A DNA stretch of 20,395 bases from contig DKIT01000067.1 in NCBI GenBank assembly GCA_002454415.1, positions 75,897 through 96,291 on the forward strand, in the 5' to 3' direction. Below, in pieces: positions 1-7,852 of this stretch. This stretch comes from Sphingobacterium sp. UBA6711 (GTDB lineage Bacteria > Bacteroidota > Bacteroidia > Sphingobacteriales > Sphingobacteriaceae). Position 1 is the stretch's first letter. Each line of letters begins with the position of its first letter. Below the pieces are notes generated by a model, which did no database searches, had not been told where the DNA came from, and saw nothing but the letters and a program-made list of their open reading frames with translations. The position numbers and the translations under genes were made by a program.

Positions 1-806
1 CGAAGCCGTTTACGGTAAACACAGCGGAAGAACATTTGGATATGTTGATGGTCTGCCATCACTTGGATAAAAATGTGAAAGAAGACGTAGCCTTTGCAGA
101 TTCGCGTATTCGTCCACAGACTATCGCTGCCGAAGATATTTTGCAAGACATGGGCGTATTTTCGATAATGAGTTCAGATAGTCAAGCTATGGGGCGAGTA
201 GGAGAGGTTATTTCGCGTACATTCCAAACCGCGCATAAGATGAAAATCCAACGTGGTCCTTTGGCGGAAGATCAGGGCAAAGAAAATGATAATTTCCGTG
301 TTAAACGTTATGTGTCCAAATTTACGATCAATCCTGCTAAAGCACATGGTATTGATCAATATATCGGATCAATTGAAAAAGGGAAGTATGCAGATTTGAT
401 TCTTTGGAAGCCGGAATTGTTTGGTGTAAAACCTGAGTTGATCATTAAAGCCGGTATGATTTTGGGAGCAAAAATGGGAGATGCCAATGCATCAATTCCT
501 ACACCACAGCCCATTATCTATAGACCGATGTTTGGTAATTATGGTAAAGCCGTTTCAAAACTGTGTTTCAATTTCGTTTCGAAAGTGTCTTTAGAGAATG
601 GAAATATCCAAAAATTAAATCTATCACGAAAATGCCTGCCTGTAGAGGGATGTCGTACGGTGATGAAAAAGGATATGGTGCACAATCATGCGACACCAAA
701 TATCGTGGTTAATCCAGAGACTTATGAAGTGACGGTAGACGGCGTGTTGGCGACCTGTGAGCCGTTGAAAGACCTTCCGATGGCACAGCGTTATTTCTTA
801 TTCTAA
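1..806 (+). CDS. ureC: Urease subunit alpha, C-terminal part (5' end outside window)
   Basis: This is the catalytic subunit of urease, which hydrolyses urea to ammonia and carbamate at a dinuclear Ni site in the cytoplasm. The reading frame is open from base 3, giving about 267 residues of a protein usually near 570, so the N-terminal half including the carbamylated Lys is outside the window. Visible landmarks are the active-site flap MVCHHLD (flap Cys and catalytic His), the SRIR arginine, SSDSQAMGR with the Asp that ligates Ni, and the C-terminal blocks NFRVKRY, FGVKPE and ASIPTPQPIIYRPMFG. No disruption is seen. The stop lies 10 bases before ureE, and the accessory genes follow on the same strand, so it is the upstream part of one operon. 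Identification is very secure. Confidence 0.97.
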   Translation, partial: KPFTVNTAEEHLDMLMVCHHLDKNVKEDVAFADSRIRPQTIAAEDILQDMGVFSIMSSDSQAMGRVGEVISRTFQTAHKMKIQRGPLAEDQGKENDNFRVKRYVSKFTINPAKAHGIDQYIGSIEKGKYADLILWKPELFGVKPELIIKAGMILGAKMGDANASIPTPQPIIYRPMFGNYGKAVSKLCFNFVSKVSLENGNIQKLNLSRKCLPVEGCRTVMKKDMVHNHATPNIVVNPETYEVTVDGVLATCEPLKDLPMAQRYFLF

Positions 807-816
807 TTCGCTATTT

Positions 817-1329
817 ATGTTGTTAGCAAGAGACATTAAGGGTAATATTTGGACCGACGATATAAATCAAAAATCTTTAGAACTTGATTTTTTGGAACTT
901 GAATGGTTCGATACTGAAAAACGTGTGATCCGTGGATTCACCGTTAAGGGACGTGAAATTGGTTTTAAAAATCTTGGGAAGGAGTCCTTGTTTGATGGTG
1001 ATATTCTGATCGAAACAGAAGAACTGCGTATTGTTGTCCGGATATTACCTTGTCCTTGCCTTGTTGTGCGACCCAGTAATGTGCTGGATATGGCTCGAAT
1101 ATGTCTTGAAATTGGAAACAAACATATTCCTGTTTTTATCAATGCTGCGCATGAAATTATTGCTGCTTATGAGAATCCATTGTGGGAGACATTGGAAAGG
1201 GCGGGTTTCACGCCGACCCGGGAGCTGCGTGTAATTGAAAGAACTCATACGTTACGGATCCATCAGTATGCCGTGGTTCAAAACAAAATTACATTGGCAG
1301 GAGATTTAAGGAGAACAGCATCACAATAG
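817..1329 (+). CDS. ureE: Urease accessory protein UreE (nickel chaperone), first copy
   Basis: UreE is the metallochaperone that hands Ni to the UreG/UreF/UreD complex during urease maturation. At 170 residues it has the usual length. It shows the N-terminal peptide-binding-like beta domain and the metal-binding domain with EIGNKHIPVFI, whose His103 matches the conserved interface Ni ligand of UreE dimers. It lacks a His-rich C-terminal tail. It carries a C-x-C pair (Cys79, Cys81, in ILPCPCLVV) and Cys96, at the same spacing to the His as in the second UreE at 3700. The start ATG follows ureC by 10 bases with no SD sequence. A 67-base spacer separates it from ureF; the frame stays open for 18 codons after the stop, but without recognisable UreE sequence. 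Confidence 0.93.
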   Translation: MLLARDIKGNIWTDDINQKSLELDFLELEWFDTEKRVIRGFTVKGREIGFKNLGKESLFDGDILIETEELRIVVRILPCPCLVVRPSNVLDMARICLEIGNKHIPVFINAAHEIIAAYENPLWETLERAGFTPTRELRVIERTHTLRIHQYAVVQNKITLAGDLRRTASQ

Positions 1330-1396
1330 ACGGATGGGTACTGCGGATCCATGAAAGTTATTTGGTCCGTGCATAATACTCCTTGAGAAAAAATAA

Positions 1397-2101
1397 ATGA
1401 ATAATAATTTGCTTATGAATCCATTGTTGACATTGATGCAGATCAATGACTCTGTATTTCCGATCGGAGGCTTCACACATTCCTATGGATTGGAAACTTA
1501 TATTAATAAAGAAATTGTACACGATTCCAAGACTGCGAAAGAATATGCACAGACTTTATTGGAGCACAGCTTCTATTATAATGATGCTGCATTTTTTCAT
1601 AAAGCTTGGCAATTGTGCGAATCGAGGGCGACAAAGAAAAAGATAGCGGAACTTGATGCATTGATAACAGCATTCAAGGCGCCCTACGAAATCAGAGATG
1701 CCAGTAAGAAATTGGGAATCCGTTTTTTAAAATTGACGGAAAAGTTAAAGCCTGTCAAACGTTGTTCGGCCTATTTAAAGGCAATTAATGCACAGGAGCT
1801 TCATGGTCATTATGCGATGGCATTTGCCATGTTTGCTCATGCACAGCAAATTAGTTACACAGATGCACTGAGTGCTTTTTATTATAATTCATTGAATGGC
1901 ATTATGACAAATTGTGCAAAACTAGTCCCTATTAGTCAAATGGATGCACAGCAAATTCTGTTTAAGCTGCAGCCCTTAATTAATAAACTGGTGGCTTTAC
2001 AGCCTGAACTGGATGATGACATGATCGGAAATTGTTGTGTTGCGCAAGATATTCGATGCATGCAACATGAGAAATTATATACAAGAATTTACATCTCTTA
2101 A
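1397..2101 (+). CDS. ureF: Urease accessory protein UreF
   Basis: UreF binds UreD on apo-urease and recruits and gates the GTPase UreG during nickel insertion. The 234-residue all-alpha protein has the diagnostic N-terminal block PIGGFTHSYGLET (about residues 22-34), a central region with ELHGHYAMAFAMFAH, and the conserved NSLNGIMTNCAKLVPISQ region near residues 167-184. A second in-frame ATG (codon 7, MNPLLTLMQ) could be the real start, since family members often begin close to LLTLMQ; both are supported equally well by sequence. It lies between ureE and ureG on the same strand. Family membership is secure. Confidence 0.93.
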   Translation: MNNNLLMNPLLTLMQINDSVFPIGGFTHSYGLETYINKEIVHDSKTAKEYAQTLLEHSFYYNDAAFFHKAWQLCESRATKKKIAELDALITAFKAPYEIRDASKKLGIRFLKLTEKLKPVKRCSAYLKAINAQELHGHYAMAFAMFAHAQQISYTDALSAFYYNSLNGIMTNCAKLVPISQMDAQQILFKLQPLINKLVALQPELDDDMIGNCCVAQDIRCMQHEKLYTRIYIS

Positions 2102-2110
2102 AAAATTGGA

Positions 2111-2118
2111 AAAGGAGG
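2111..2118 (+). promoter_or_regulatory. Strong Shine-Dalgarno sequence for ureG
   Basis: The bases AAAGGAGG end 8 bases before the ureG ATG at 2127, a near-perfect anti-SD match at good spacing. Most genes in this window start without any such site, as is common in Bacteroidota, so it stands out and fixes the ureG start. Confidence 0.7.
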
Positions 2119-2126
2119 AATAAAAA

Positions 2127-2747
2127 ATGTCCAAGAGAAATTATGTGAAAATCGGTGTTGCAGGTCCGGTTGGATCTGGTAAAACTGCGCTTATTGAGCG
2201 TTTAACACGGTCAATGTCTGCAAATTATAGTATTTGTGTGGTTACAAATGATATTTATACTCGCGAAGATGCGATGTATCTGCAGCAGAATTCAGCATTA
2301 CCTGCAGAGCGGATTATTGGAGTTGAAACAGGCGGTTGTCCGCATACAGCTATTCGTGAAGATGCTTCGATGAATATTGAAGCAGTAGAAGAACTCGCTC
2401 ATCGTTTTGAAGATGTGGAATTGATTTTTGTTGAAAGTGGTGGTGATAATCTGACAGCAACTTTCAGCCCGGATCTAGCAGATTTGACCATCTTTGTTCT
2501 TGATGTCGCTGAAGGTGAAAAAATGCCTCGCAAAGGAGGTCCGGGCATTACACGCTCAGACTTATTATTGATTAACAAAATTGACCTTGCCCCTTATGTG
2601 CATGCTGACTTAGAAGTTATGCGGAAAGATACTATTCGTATGCGTGGTGAACGGCCATTTATTTTTACAAATTTAATGACACTCGAGGGCCTGGAAGACG
2701 TAAAAACATGGATCAAAAAATATGCTCTGTTGGAGCCGGCCGATTAA
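2127..2747 (+). CDS. ureG: Urease accessory protein UreG (GTPase)
   Basis: UreG is a SIMIBI-class GTPase that couples GTP hydrolysis to Ni delivery to urease, receiving Ni from UreE and acting with UreF and UreD. The 206-residue protein has the P-loop GPVGSGKT at residues 13-20, the Ni-binding Cys-Pro-His motif (Cys71, His73) in ETGGCPHTAIREDASMN, the VESGGDNLTATFSP block, and the guanine-specificity motif NKIDLA. All expected elements are intact and the length is typical. It has a strong SD sequence, and ureD follows after 12 bases. Confidence 0.97.
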   Translation: MSKRNYVKIGVAGPVGSGKTALIERLTRSMSANYSICVVTNDIYTREDAMYLQQNSALPAERIIGVETGGCPHTAIREDASMNIEAVEELAHRFEDVELIFVESGGDNLTATFSPDLADLTIFVLDVAEGEKMPRKGGPGITRSDLLLINKIDLAPYVHADLEVMRKDTIRMRGERPFIFTNLMTLEGLEDVKTWIKKYALLEPAD

Positions 2748-2759
2748 AAATTAGCGTAT

Positions 2760-3707
2760 ATGGATAGCAAAATTGTACTAAATGTTGCCCGGGAAGAAGG
2801 TAGAAGCAGATTGAAAGAGAGTTATCATAATGCTCCCTATAAATTGACGCACTACGGGGCTGCTGGGTTGACAGATCATTTGGAAATGATCATTATGAGT
2901 GCATCTCCAGGTATCATGGATACGGATTATTTGCACATTGATGTTTGTGTGAAGGAAGACGCGCGACTGAAACTTTTTACACAGTCTTTTAATAAATTGC
3001 ATCCCATGAAAACGGGAGCTGCGCAACATACCGATGTTCATGTGCAGGTTGGTGGAGTATTTCACTATATTCCACATCCTGTAACTCCATTTAAAGATTC
3101 TATTTTTAAAGCAACTAATGTTATTCATTTAGCTGAAGATGCAATTTTGATATGGGGGGATATTATTAGTGCTGGGCGTATTCATATGAAAGAGGCTTTT
3201 GAGTTCGACCGCTTGCATACGCAAACCAAAATTTATAGAAAAGGAAAGTTGTCATTTATTGACAATCAGTTCATGTGTCCAAAAAGTCAGCCGATTCAGA
3301 AAATGTTGTTCTTTGAAGGGTATACCCATCAGGCCACCTTTTTATTCTCTGCTCTTTTTGCACAGGAATTAAAACATGAGCTGGATGAAATCCTAACTGC
3401 CGAGTACAGTGATATTTCTTACGGTTTTACGCAAGCATCAGCGGAAGTCGTTATCCTACGTGCATTGGGTAACGATGGTGAATTGCTTTATGACTTTTTA
3501 CATATGCTGGGTCAATTGTGTTGGGATTTTTCCATGCATAAACTTTCAGAAGCAAAAAATGATAGCACTGTCGAACAACTCAAAGTACAAGACCGAGCAG
3601 AAGTAACGGATAAGGAAACGGAGGTTGCGGTCGTCGCGGATAAAAAAACTATTCGAAAAAGTAAAGTGGAGAAAGCCAGAGGGAAGAAAGGACTAGAATA
3701 TGCGTAA
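2760..3707 (+). CDS. ureD: Urease accessory protein UreD/UreH with charged C-terminal tail
   Basis: UreD (UreH) is the scaffold that binds apo-urease directly and carries UreF and UreG, providing the route for Ni to the active site. The 315-residue protein has family-type beta-rich sequence, including LKLFTQSFNKLHPM, FHYIPHPVTPFKDSIF and the ILIWGDIISAGRIHM block, so residues about 1-262 form the UreD core. Residues about 263-315 are a Lys/Glu/Val-rich low-complexity tail that I do not recognise as part of the family; usual lengths are nearer 260-290. The last 8 bases overlap the second ureE-like gene, which suggests translational coupling. Core assignment is secure, tail function unknown. 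Confidence 0.92.
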   Translation: MDSKIVLNVAREEGRSRLKESYHNAPYKLTHYGAAGLTDHLEMIIMSASPGIMDTDYLHIDVCVKEDARLKLFTQSFNKLHPMKTGAAQHTDVHVQVGGVFHYIPHPVTPFKDSIFKATNVIHLAEDAILIWGDIISAGRIHMKEAFEFDRLHTQTKIYRKGKLSFIDNQFMCPKSQPIQKMLFFEGYTHQATFLFSALFAQELKHELDEILTAEYSDISYGFTQASAEVVILRALGNDGELLYDFLHMLGQLCWDFSMHKLSEAKNDSTVEQLKVQDRAEVTDKETEVAVVADKKTIRKSKVEKARGKKGLEYA

Positions 3708-4182
3708 AGGAGATTTTTCCAATGAAATATGGATCGACACTATTCTTAATTTTGAGCATGTCAAGTTTGGGCGCGATTCAGATATTTTGGATCTCTCCTA
3801 CTATGAAGTAAACAAGCGCGTCATTCATCGGAAAACAAGAAAAGGCAATATTGTGCGAATCCAACGTGATGACAGTACAGCCTTGCAATCGGGTCAATGT
3901 ATCTATCAGGAGGGAGATCTATTTATTCAAGTCAATATTTTACCCTGCCTATGTGTACTATTGGATAGCCAAAATTTATCAATCGTGGGGGAGTTTTGTT
4001 TTGACGTAGGTAATCGACACCTACCGGTTTATCTCAAAGCAGACGGACGATTTGCAGTTTCTTATGATGGAAGGCTCTATCAGGCACTAAAAGAAAAATA
4101 TGATGGTTCCATTACCTTGGAGAATACTATCCTAGAGCCGGATGAACAAATCACATATATCCGGCGTCCGGTCTTCGAATGA
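3700..4182 (+). CDS. Second UreE-like nickel chaperone
   Basis: This 160-residue protein is a second, divergent UreE homologue in the same operon. It shares with the UreE at 817 the KRVI block, ILPC-x-C (Cys83, Cys85), Cys100 and the metal-site block DVGNRHLPVYL with His107; spacing among these Cys and His residues is identical in both proteins. Outside these blocks the two differ widely, so this is not a recent tandem duplicate. It has no His-rich tail. Its ATG overlaps the end of ureD by 8 bases, with an AGAAAGGA stretch upstream that may serve for ribosome binding. Its role is inferred: a Ni chaperone or Ni store complementing the first UreE, or a heteromeric partner. The UreE-family call is good; functional difference is unknown. 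Confidence 0.85.
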   Translation: MRKGDFSNEIWIDTILNFEHVKFGRDSDILDLSYYEVNKRVIHRKTRKGNIVRIQRDDSTALQSGQCIYQEGDLFIQVNILPCLCVLLDSQNLSIVGEFCFDVGNRHLPVYLKADGRFAVSYDGRLYQALKEKYDGSITLENTILEPDEQITYIRRPVFE

Positions 4183-4211
4183 TCGGATTCTTAGAATAGG
4201 GAAAAATTATG

Positions 4212-4219
4212 CATTTTTG
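4212..4219 (+). promoter_or_regulatory. Possible -7 promoter element for mutY
   Basis: CATTTTTG is one base away from the Bacteroidota -7 consensus TAnnTTTG and ends 5 bases before the mutY ATG. If used, the transcript would start at or right next to the start codon. No convincing -33 TTTG is visible. Confidence 0.3.
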
Positions 4220-4224
4220 TTGCC

Positions 4225-5274
4225 ATGATATTTGGTGTGGAACTGCAGGCATGGTATCAACAACATAAGCGAGATCTACCATGGAGAGAAACAAAAGATG
4301 CCTATAAAATATGGCTTTCCGAAATTATTCTGCAACAGACTCGCGTCGAACAAGGTTTGCCTTATTACTTACGTTTTGCAGAGCGATTTAAGACTGTTGT
4401 GGATTTTGCGAATGCTGGCGAAGATGAAATCCTTCATCTCTGGCAAGGTTTAGGTTATTATTCTAGAGGTAGAAATATGCATAAGGCTGCTCAAATTGTT
4501 CGTGATCAATATAATGGCATTTTTCCTGTAGCGTATAAAACTTTACTAACCCTTCCTGGGGTAGGGGAGTACACGGCAGCAGCTATTTCATCTTTTGCTA
4601 ATGACGAAGCTCAGGCTGTTTTGGATGGGAACGTGTTTCGGGTACTTTCGCGCTATTATGGCATTCCAACCCCGATAAATTCTACTGAAGGGAAAAAGAT
4701 CTTTGCAGCAATAGCCAAAGAAAATCTGGATCATCAACATCCAGCACTGTATAATCAGGCGATTATGGATTTTGGTGCAATCCATTGTAAGCCCAAACAA
4801 CCTTTATGTGAAGAATGTATGTTCCGTACCTCTTGTTATGCGCTTATTCAAGGTGAAGTGGATCAGTTGCCGGTCAAACTTAAAGCAAAGGCAAGTAAGG
4901 ATAGATATTTCAATTATTTTATTCTAAGGGATGATGCGCAGATCTTGATGTCGAAACGTGGAGCGGGAGACGTGTGGCAGAATTTATATGAGTTTCCATT
5001 ACTGGAATCAAAACATTCGATGACTATTCCGGAGGTTCTTGAAGATGAGGATTTTATTCGATACTTTGGAACCGATGTTAATTTACGAGTATTACAGGCG
5101 CAGACAAAACATGTTTTGAGCCATCAAAATATCTACGCGACCTTTTTTGAAGTGCGGTTAGAAGGCGATCTAATTCAAAAAAAATCCAATTGGGATTATG
5201 TATTTTTAAAAGATTTAGATAAATTAGCTAAACACAAGTTGATCTTTGCCTTTTTGGAAAGATCAAATTTTTAA
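4225..5274 (+). CDS. mutY: A/G-specific adenine DNA glycosylase MutY
   Basis: MutY removes adenine mispaired with 8-oxoguanine, preventing G:C to T:A changes. The 349-residue protein has the helix-hairpin-helix glycosylase fold: LPWRETKDAYKIWLSEIILQ with catalytic Glu33, the HhH loop LPGVGEYTA at 110-118, and VLDGNVFRV with catalytic Asp134. The 4Fe-4S loop is complete (Cys188-x6-Cys195-x2-Cys198-x5-Cys204). Residues from about 230 form the C-terminal NUDIX-like 8-oxoG recognition domain, with HVLSHQN near residue 291. Length is typical. The gene begins 42 bases after the urease operon, and ssb follows after 19 bases, so the two may be cotranscribed. Confidence 0.96.
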   Translation: MIFGVELQAWYQQHKRDLPWRETKDAYKIWLSEIILQQTRVEQGLPYYLRFAERFKTVVDFANAGEDEILHLWQGLGYYSRGRNMHKAAQIVRDQYNGIFPVAYKTLLTLPGVGEYTAAAISSFANDEAQAVLDGNVFRVLSRYYGIPTPINSTEGKKIFAAIAKENLDHQHPALYNQAIMDFGAIHCKPKQPLCEECMFRTSCYALIQGEVDQLPVKLKAKASKDRYFNYFILRDDAQILMSKRGAGDVWQNLYEFPLLESKHSMTIPEVLEDEDFIRYFGTDVNLRVLQAQTKHVLSHQNIYATFFEVRLEGDLIQKKSNWDYVFLKDLDKLAKHKLIFAFLERSNF

Positions 5275-5293
5275 CCATTTATGCTTTTAAATT

Positions 5294-5752
5294 ATGTCAG
5301 GAGTTAACAAAGTCATTTTAGTGGGCCATCTTGGGAAAGATCCAGAAATTCGCTATTTAGAAGGTAATGTCTCTGTTGCCAGTTTTCCATTAGCAACATC
5401 AGAAACGTATAACAAGGACGGGAAAAGAGTAGAACAAACCGAATGGCACAATATTGTTATGTGGCGAGGTTTGGCAGACGTGGCGGTAAAGTATTTAACA
5501 AAGGGGAAGTTAGTTTACATTGAAGGCCGGCTACGTACGCGTACTTATGAAGATAAGGAAGGTATTAGACGTTATGCTACGGAGGTCGTTGCTGAAACCT
5601 TCACACTTTTAGGAAGAAAATCGGACTTTGAACCAAATGGTGGTGTCAGTGCAAATAATACGGGCAATACACAGGCACAGAAAGTCGAAGACAAAGAAGT
5701 AGAAGTTGATTTTACGGAGAATGATCAAGAGGATAATCCATTGCCTTTTTAA
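5294..5752 (+). CDS. ssb: Single-stranded DNA-binding protein
   Basis: SSB coats single-stranded DNA and recruits replication and repair partners. The 152-residue protein starts with the typical MSGVNKVILVGHLGKDPEIRY, has an OB fold over about 110 residues (WHNIVMWRGLADVAVKYLTKG, YIEGRLRTRTYEDKEG), a flexible Asn/Gly-containing linker, and an acidic tail ending DNPLPF, a variant of the DD(I/L)PF protein-interaction tip. It lies 19 bases after mutY. In many Bacteroidota gliding genes (gldE, gldD) follow ssb; they do not here. Confidence 0.96.
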   Translation: MSGVNKVILVGHLGKDPEIRYLEGNVSVASFPLATSETYNKDGKRVEQTEWHNIVMWRGLADVAVKYLTKGKLVYIEGRLRTRTYEDKEGIRRYATEVVAETFTLLGRKSDFEPNGGVSANNTGNTQAQKVEDKEVEVDFTENDQEDNPLPF

Positions 5753-5815
5753 GATGAAGGATTTGTGATGATGTGAAAATCTTTACTTTTAATCATAAGG
5801 ACATTTATAATTTAG

Positions 5816-5837
5816 GAGCAGACAGATCAGTCTGCTC
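5816..5837 (+). terminator. Possible terminator after ssb
   Basis: An 8-base-pair perfect stem (GAGCAGAC and GTCTGCTC) with a 6-base loop is followed by a broken T-rich stretch (TTCTACTTT). The weak T-tract lowers confidence. Confidence 0.4.
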
Positions 5838-5967
5838 TTCTACTTTATTGAGATTTGTAACCGAAAAGCCTACGCTGTTCTCTATGAGGATGATTTTATT
5901 TTCTTCTTTGTATTTTTTTGTGATCGCCAGCCAAACTGCAAAATTTTTTTTTGGCAGAAATTTTGGC

Positions 5968-5975
5968 TATGTTTG
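5968..5975 (+). promoter_or_regulatory. -7 promoter element for pheS
   Basis: TATGTTTG fits TAnnTTTG exactly and ends 8 bases before the preferred pheS ATG. A TTTG at 5950-5953 could be the -33 element, though the 14-base spacing is short. The mRNA would then have almost no leader. Confidence 0.4.
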
Positions 5976-5983
5976 CTCTAATT

Positions 5984-7024
5984 ATGTTGCAAGATAGAAT
6001 TACGCAGTATACTGAAGAAATTAAGGCATTTGTGCCCTCTTCTTCAGCCGATGTAGAAAATTTCAGATTGAAGTTTTTGGTTTCCAAAGGGATTGTGAAG
6101 AATCTTTTTGATGAATTCAAAACCGTTACGCCTGATGAGAAACGTACTTTAGGAAAGGTATTGAATGAATTTAAGCAGTTGGCGGAAAATACATTCAAAG
6201 AAGCACAGGAGAAGTTTGGATCAGGGGAGAAGCAAAAATCCCAAGAATTGGATAGTGATTTAACCCTGCCCGGTCAAGGATTTCAATTAGGGTCTAGACA
6301 TCCAATTTCTTTGGTACGTAAAGAAATCGTTGAAATTTTTAAAAAATTGGGCTTCATTGTTGCGGAAGGTCCCGAAATTGAGGATGATTGGCATAATTTC
6401 TCTGCGTTGAATTTTCCACCGGAGCACCCTGCGCGTGATATGCAAGACACCTTCTTTATCAAAAAACAGGAAGGTAATGATATTACACTAAGAACGCATA
6501 CGTCTTCGGTTCAAGTGCGTCTGATGGAAGCGGGTAAACCGCCATTCCGCGCCATAATGCCTGGACGCGTATATAGAAATGAAGCGATCTCGGCACGTGC
6601 ACACTGTTTCTTTCATCAGGTAGAAGGTCTATATGTAGACGAAAATGTTTCTTTTGCTGATTTGAAACAGACTTTGTATCATTTTGTTCAGGAAATGTAC
6701 GGAGAAGGCACTAAAGTGCGTTTCCGTCCATCCTATTTTCCATTTACAGAGCCTTCAGCTGAAATGGATATCTCTTGTACAATCTGTAAAGGTGCTGGAT
6801 GTAACCTCTGTAAATACTCTGGCTGGGTAGAAATTCTAGGTTGTGGTATGGTTGATCCGAATGTGCTTGAAAATTGTGGTATCGACAGTAAAAAATACTC
6901 CGGTTTTGCTTTCGGTATGGGGATTGAACGGATTACAAACCTTAAATATGTGATTAAAGATTTACGTCTTTTCTCTGAAAATGATACACGTTTCTTGTCT
7001 CAATTTGAGACAGAATTAATATAA
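5984..7024 (+). CDS. pheS: Phenylalanine-tRNA ligase alpha subunit
   Basis: PheS is the catalytic subunit of the (alpha-beta)2 Phe-tRNA synthetase, charging tRNA-Phe. From the ATG at 5984 (MLQDRITQYTEEIKAF) it is 346 residues; this start was preferred over the TTG at 5951 and ATG at 5969 because family members begin here and a -7 element covers the earlier ones. The N-terminal coiled-coil tRNA-binding region spans about residues 1-85. The class II core has motif 2 around FRAIMPGRVYRNE and motif 3 in FAFGMGIERI. A Cys-rich insertion (CTICKGAGCNLCKYSGW) precedes motif 3 and could bind Zn, as in some other bacterial PheS. A strong terminator follows; pheT is not adjacent. Confidence 0.96.
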   Translation: MLQDRITQYTEEIKAFVPSSSADVENFRLKFLVSKGIVKNLFDEFKTVTPDEKRTLGKVLNEFKQLAENTFKEAQEKFGSGEKQKSQELDSDLTLPGQGFQLGSRHPISLVRKEIVEIFKKLGFIVAEGPEIEDDWHNFSALNFPPEHPARDMQDTFFIKKQEGNDITLRTHTSSVQVRLMEAGKPPFRAIMPGRVYRNEAISARAHCFFHQVEGLYVDENVSFADLKQTLYHFVQEMYGEGTKVRFRPSYFPFTEPSAEMDISCTICKGAGCNLCKYSGWVEILGCGMVDPNVLENCGIDSKKYSGFAFGMGIERITNLKYVIKDLRLFSENDTRFLSQFETELI

Positions 7025-7046
7025 ATTGCTATTTGTAAAGGGTATG

Positions 7047-7099
7047 GCATCACATTGTTCTCCTCTATAACATGGTCAGAGAACAATGTGATGCTTTTT
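7047..7099 (+). terminator. Rho-independent terminator of pheS
   Basis: A perfect 16-base-pair inverted repeat (7047-7062 with 7079-7094) with a 16-base loop is followed by five T residues. It lies 23 bases after the pheS stop and separates it from the TetR gene. Confidence 0.85.
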
Positions 7100-7148
7100 A
7101 GTCTTTATCCTTTTAGCTGACATTCAACATTCGTACTATCTAAAGTAT

Positions 7149-7724
7149 ATGGAACCAGATTACATTATTGAATCCATAAAAAGAACAGCACGTGAGCTCT
7201 TTCGTCAAAACGGCTATCATAAAACCAGTGTAAATACATTGGCAAAAAAAGCTAAGATTGCGAAAGCGACGGTGTATAAGTATTTTGATAGTAAGGAAAT
7301 GATTTTGCATGCTATTTTAATGGATTATCTTCGAGCTAGTCTGCAGGATATTTTGAAAACGACAAAATATGAAGATGATATGGCTTCCTTTTTGGCATCT
7401 ACTATTCTCCGGGTAAGCAGGCTGACCTATACGGCTTGCAATGAGTTGATTGGATGGGAGTTTATCCGGGAATCCGCAAACGCCCAGGAGTACTTAAAAA
7501 CACTTTCTGAAGATCTGGAATTTCTATTGCTAAGTACCTTTATTCAAAATGAAAAAATTAATGAAGCTGTCAGTGAAGAAAAATTGACTTTTTTGATAAA
7601 GTCAAGTAAAAGTATTGTGTTTTCTTTTGCTTTTACTGCAGTTTCTGATGCGGACGTGCGCAAAAACTTTATTTCCTTTCAGAAAGAAATTCTGCCTTAT
7701 CTCGTACAGGCAACTGTCCAGTAA
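7149..7724 (+). CDS. TetR/AcrR-family transcriptional regulator
   Basis: This is a 191-residue one-component regulator, typical TetR length. The N-terminal DNA-binding domain (residues about 1-55) has the family helix-turn-helix: TARELFRQNGYHKTSVNTLA, then KIAKATVYKYFDSKEMIL. The remainder is the variable all-alpha ligand and dimerisation domain and gives no clue to the ligand. No efflux pump or enzyme gene is next to it: pheS and its terminator lie upstream, and a repeat-filled gap then rlmD lie downstream, so it probably acts elsewhere or on itself. I see no clear operator palindrome before it. Confidence 0.9.
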   Translation: MEPDYIIESIKRTARELFRQNGYHKTSVNTLAKKAKIAKATVYKYFDSKEMILHAILMDYLRASLQDILKTTKYEDDMASFLASTILRVSRLTYTACNELIGWEFIRESANAQEYLKTLSEDLEFLLLSTFIQNEKINEAVSEEKLTFLIKSSKSIVFSFAFTAVSDADVRKNFISFQKEILPYLVQATVQ

Positions 7725-7852
7725 TGTTGTTATAACGCTCTCTCCTTCTTATCCAATTCGCGACGTCGTATTTTTTCGATGGCTCATCTTTTCTTATGAT
7801 TCCCTTGTAAGGCAATTGCTTTTGTTCATGTTCCTTTTGTGATCAATTGTTT

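Noticed and set aside
1330..1396. Frame continuing after the ureE stop, as a sign of a premature stop
   Set aside because: The 18 following codons show no UreE-like sequence and the protein is already full length.
5951..5983. TTG start of pheS at 5951 and TTGGCAGAAATTTTGG as a sigma-54 promoter
   Set aside because: Family members start at the MLQ at 5984; the -12 half of the supposed promoter has GG instead of GC and a start would fall only about 6 bases before the ATG.
5773..5997. 74-codon frame from a GTG in the ssb-pheS gap
   Set aside because: It overlaps the pheS start, uses a rare start codon, spans a hairpin and has no protein-like features.
7047..7062. TGGCATCACATTGT as a sigma-54 promoter for the TetR gene
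   Set aside because: The spacing is off by one and the bases belong to the left arm of the pheS terminator.
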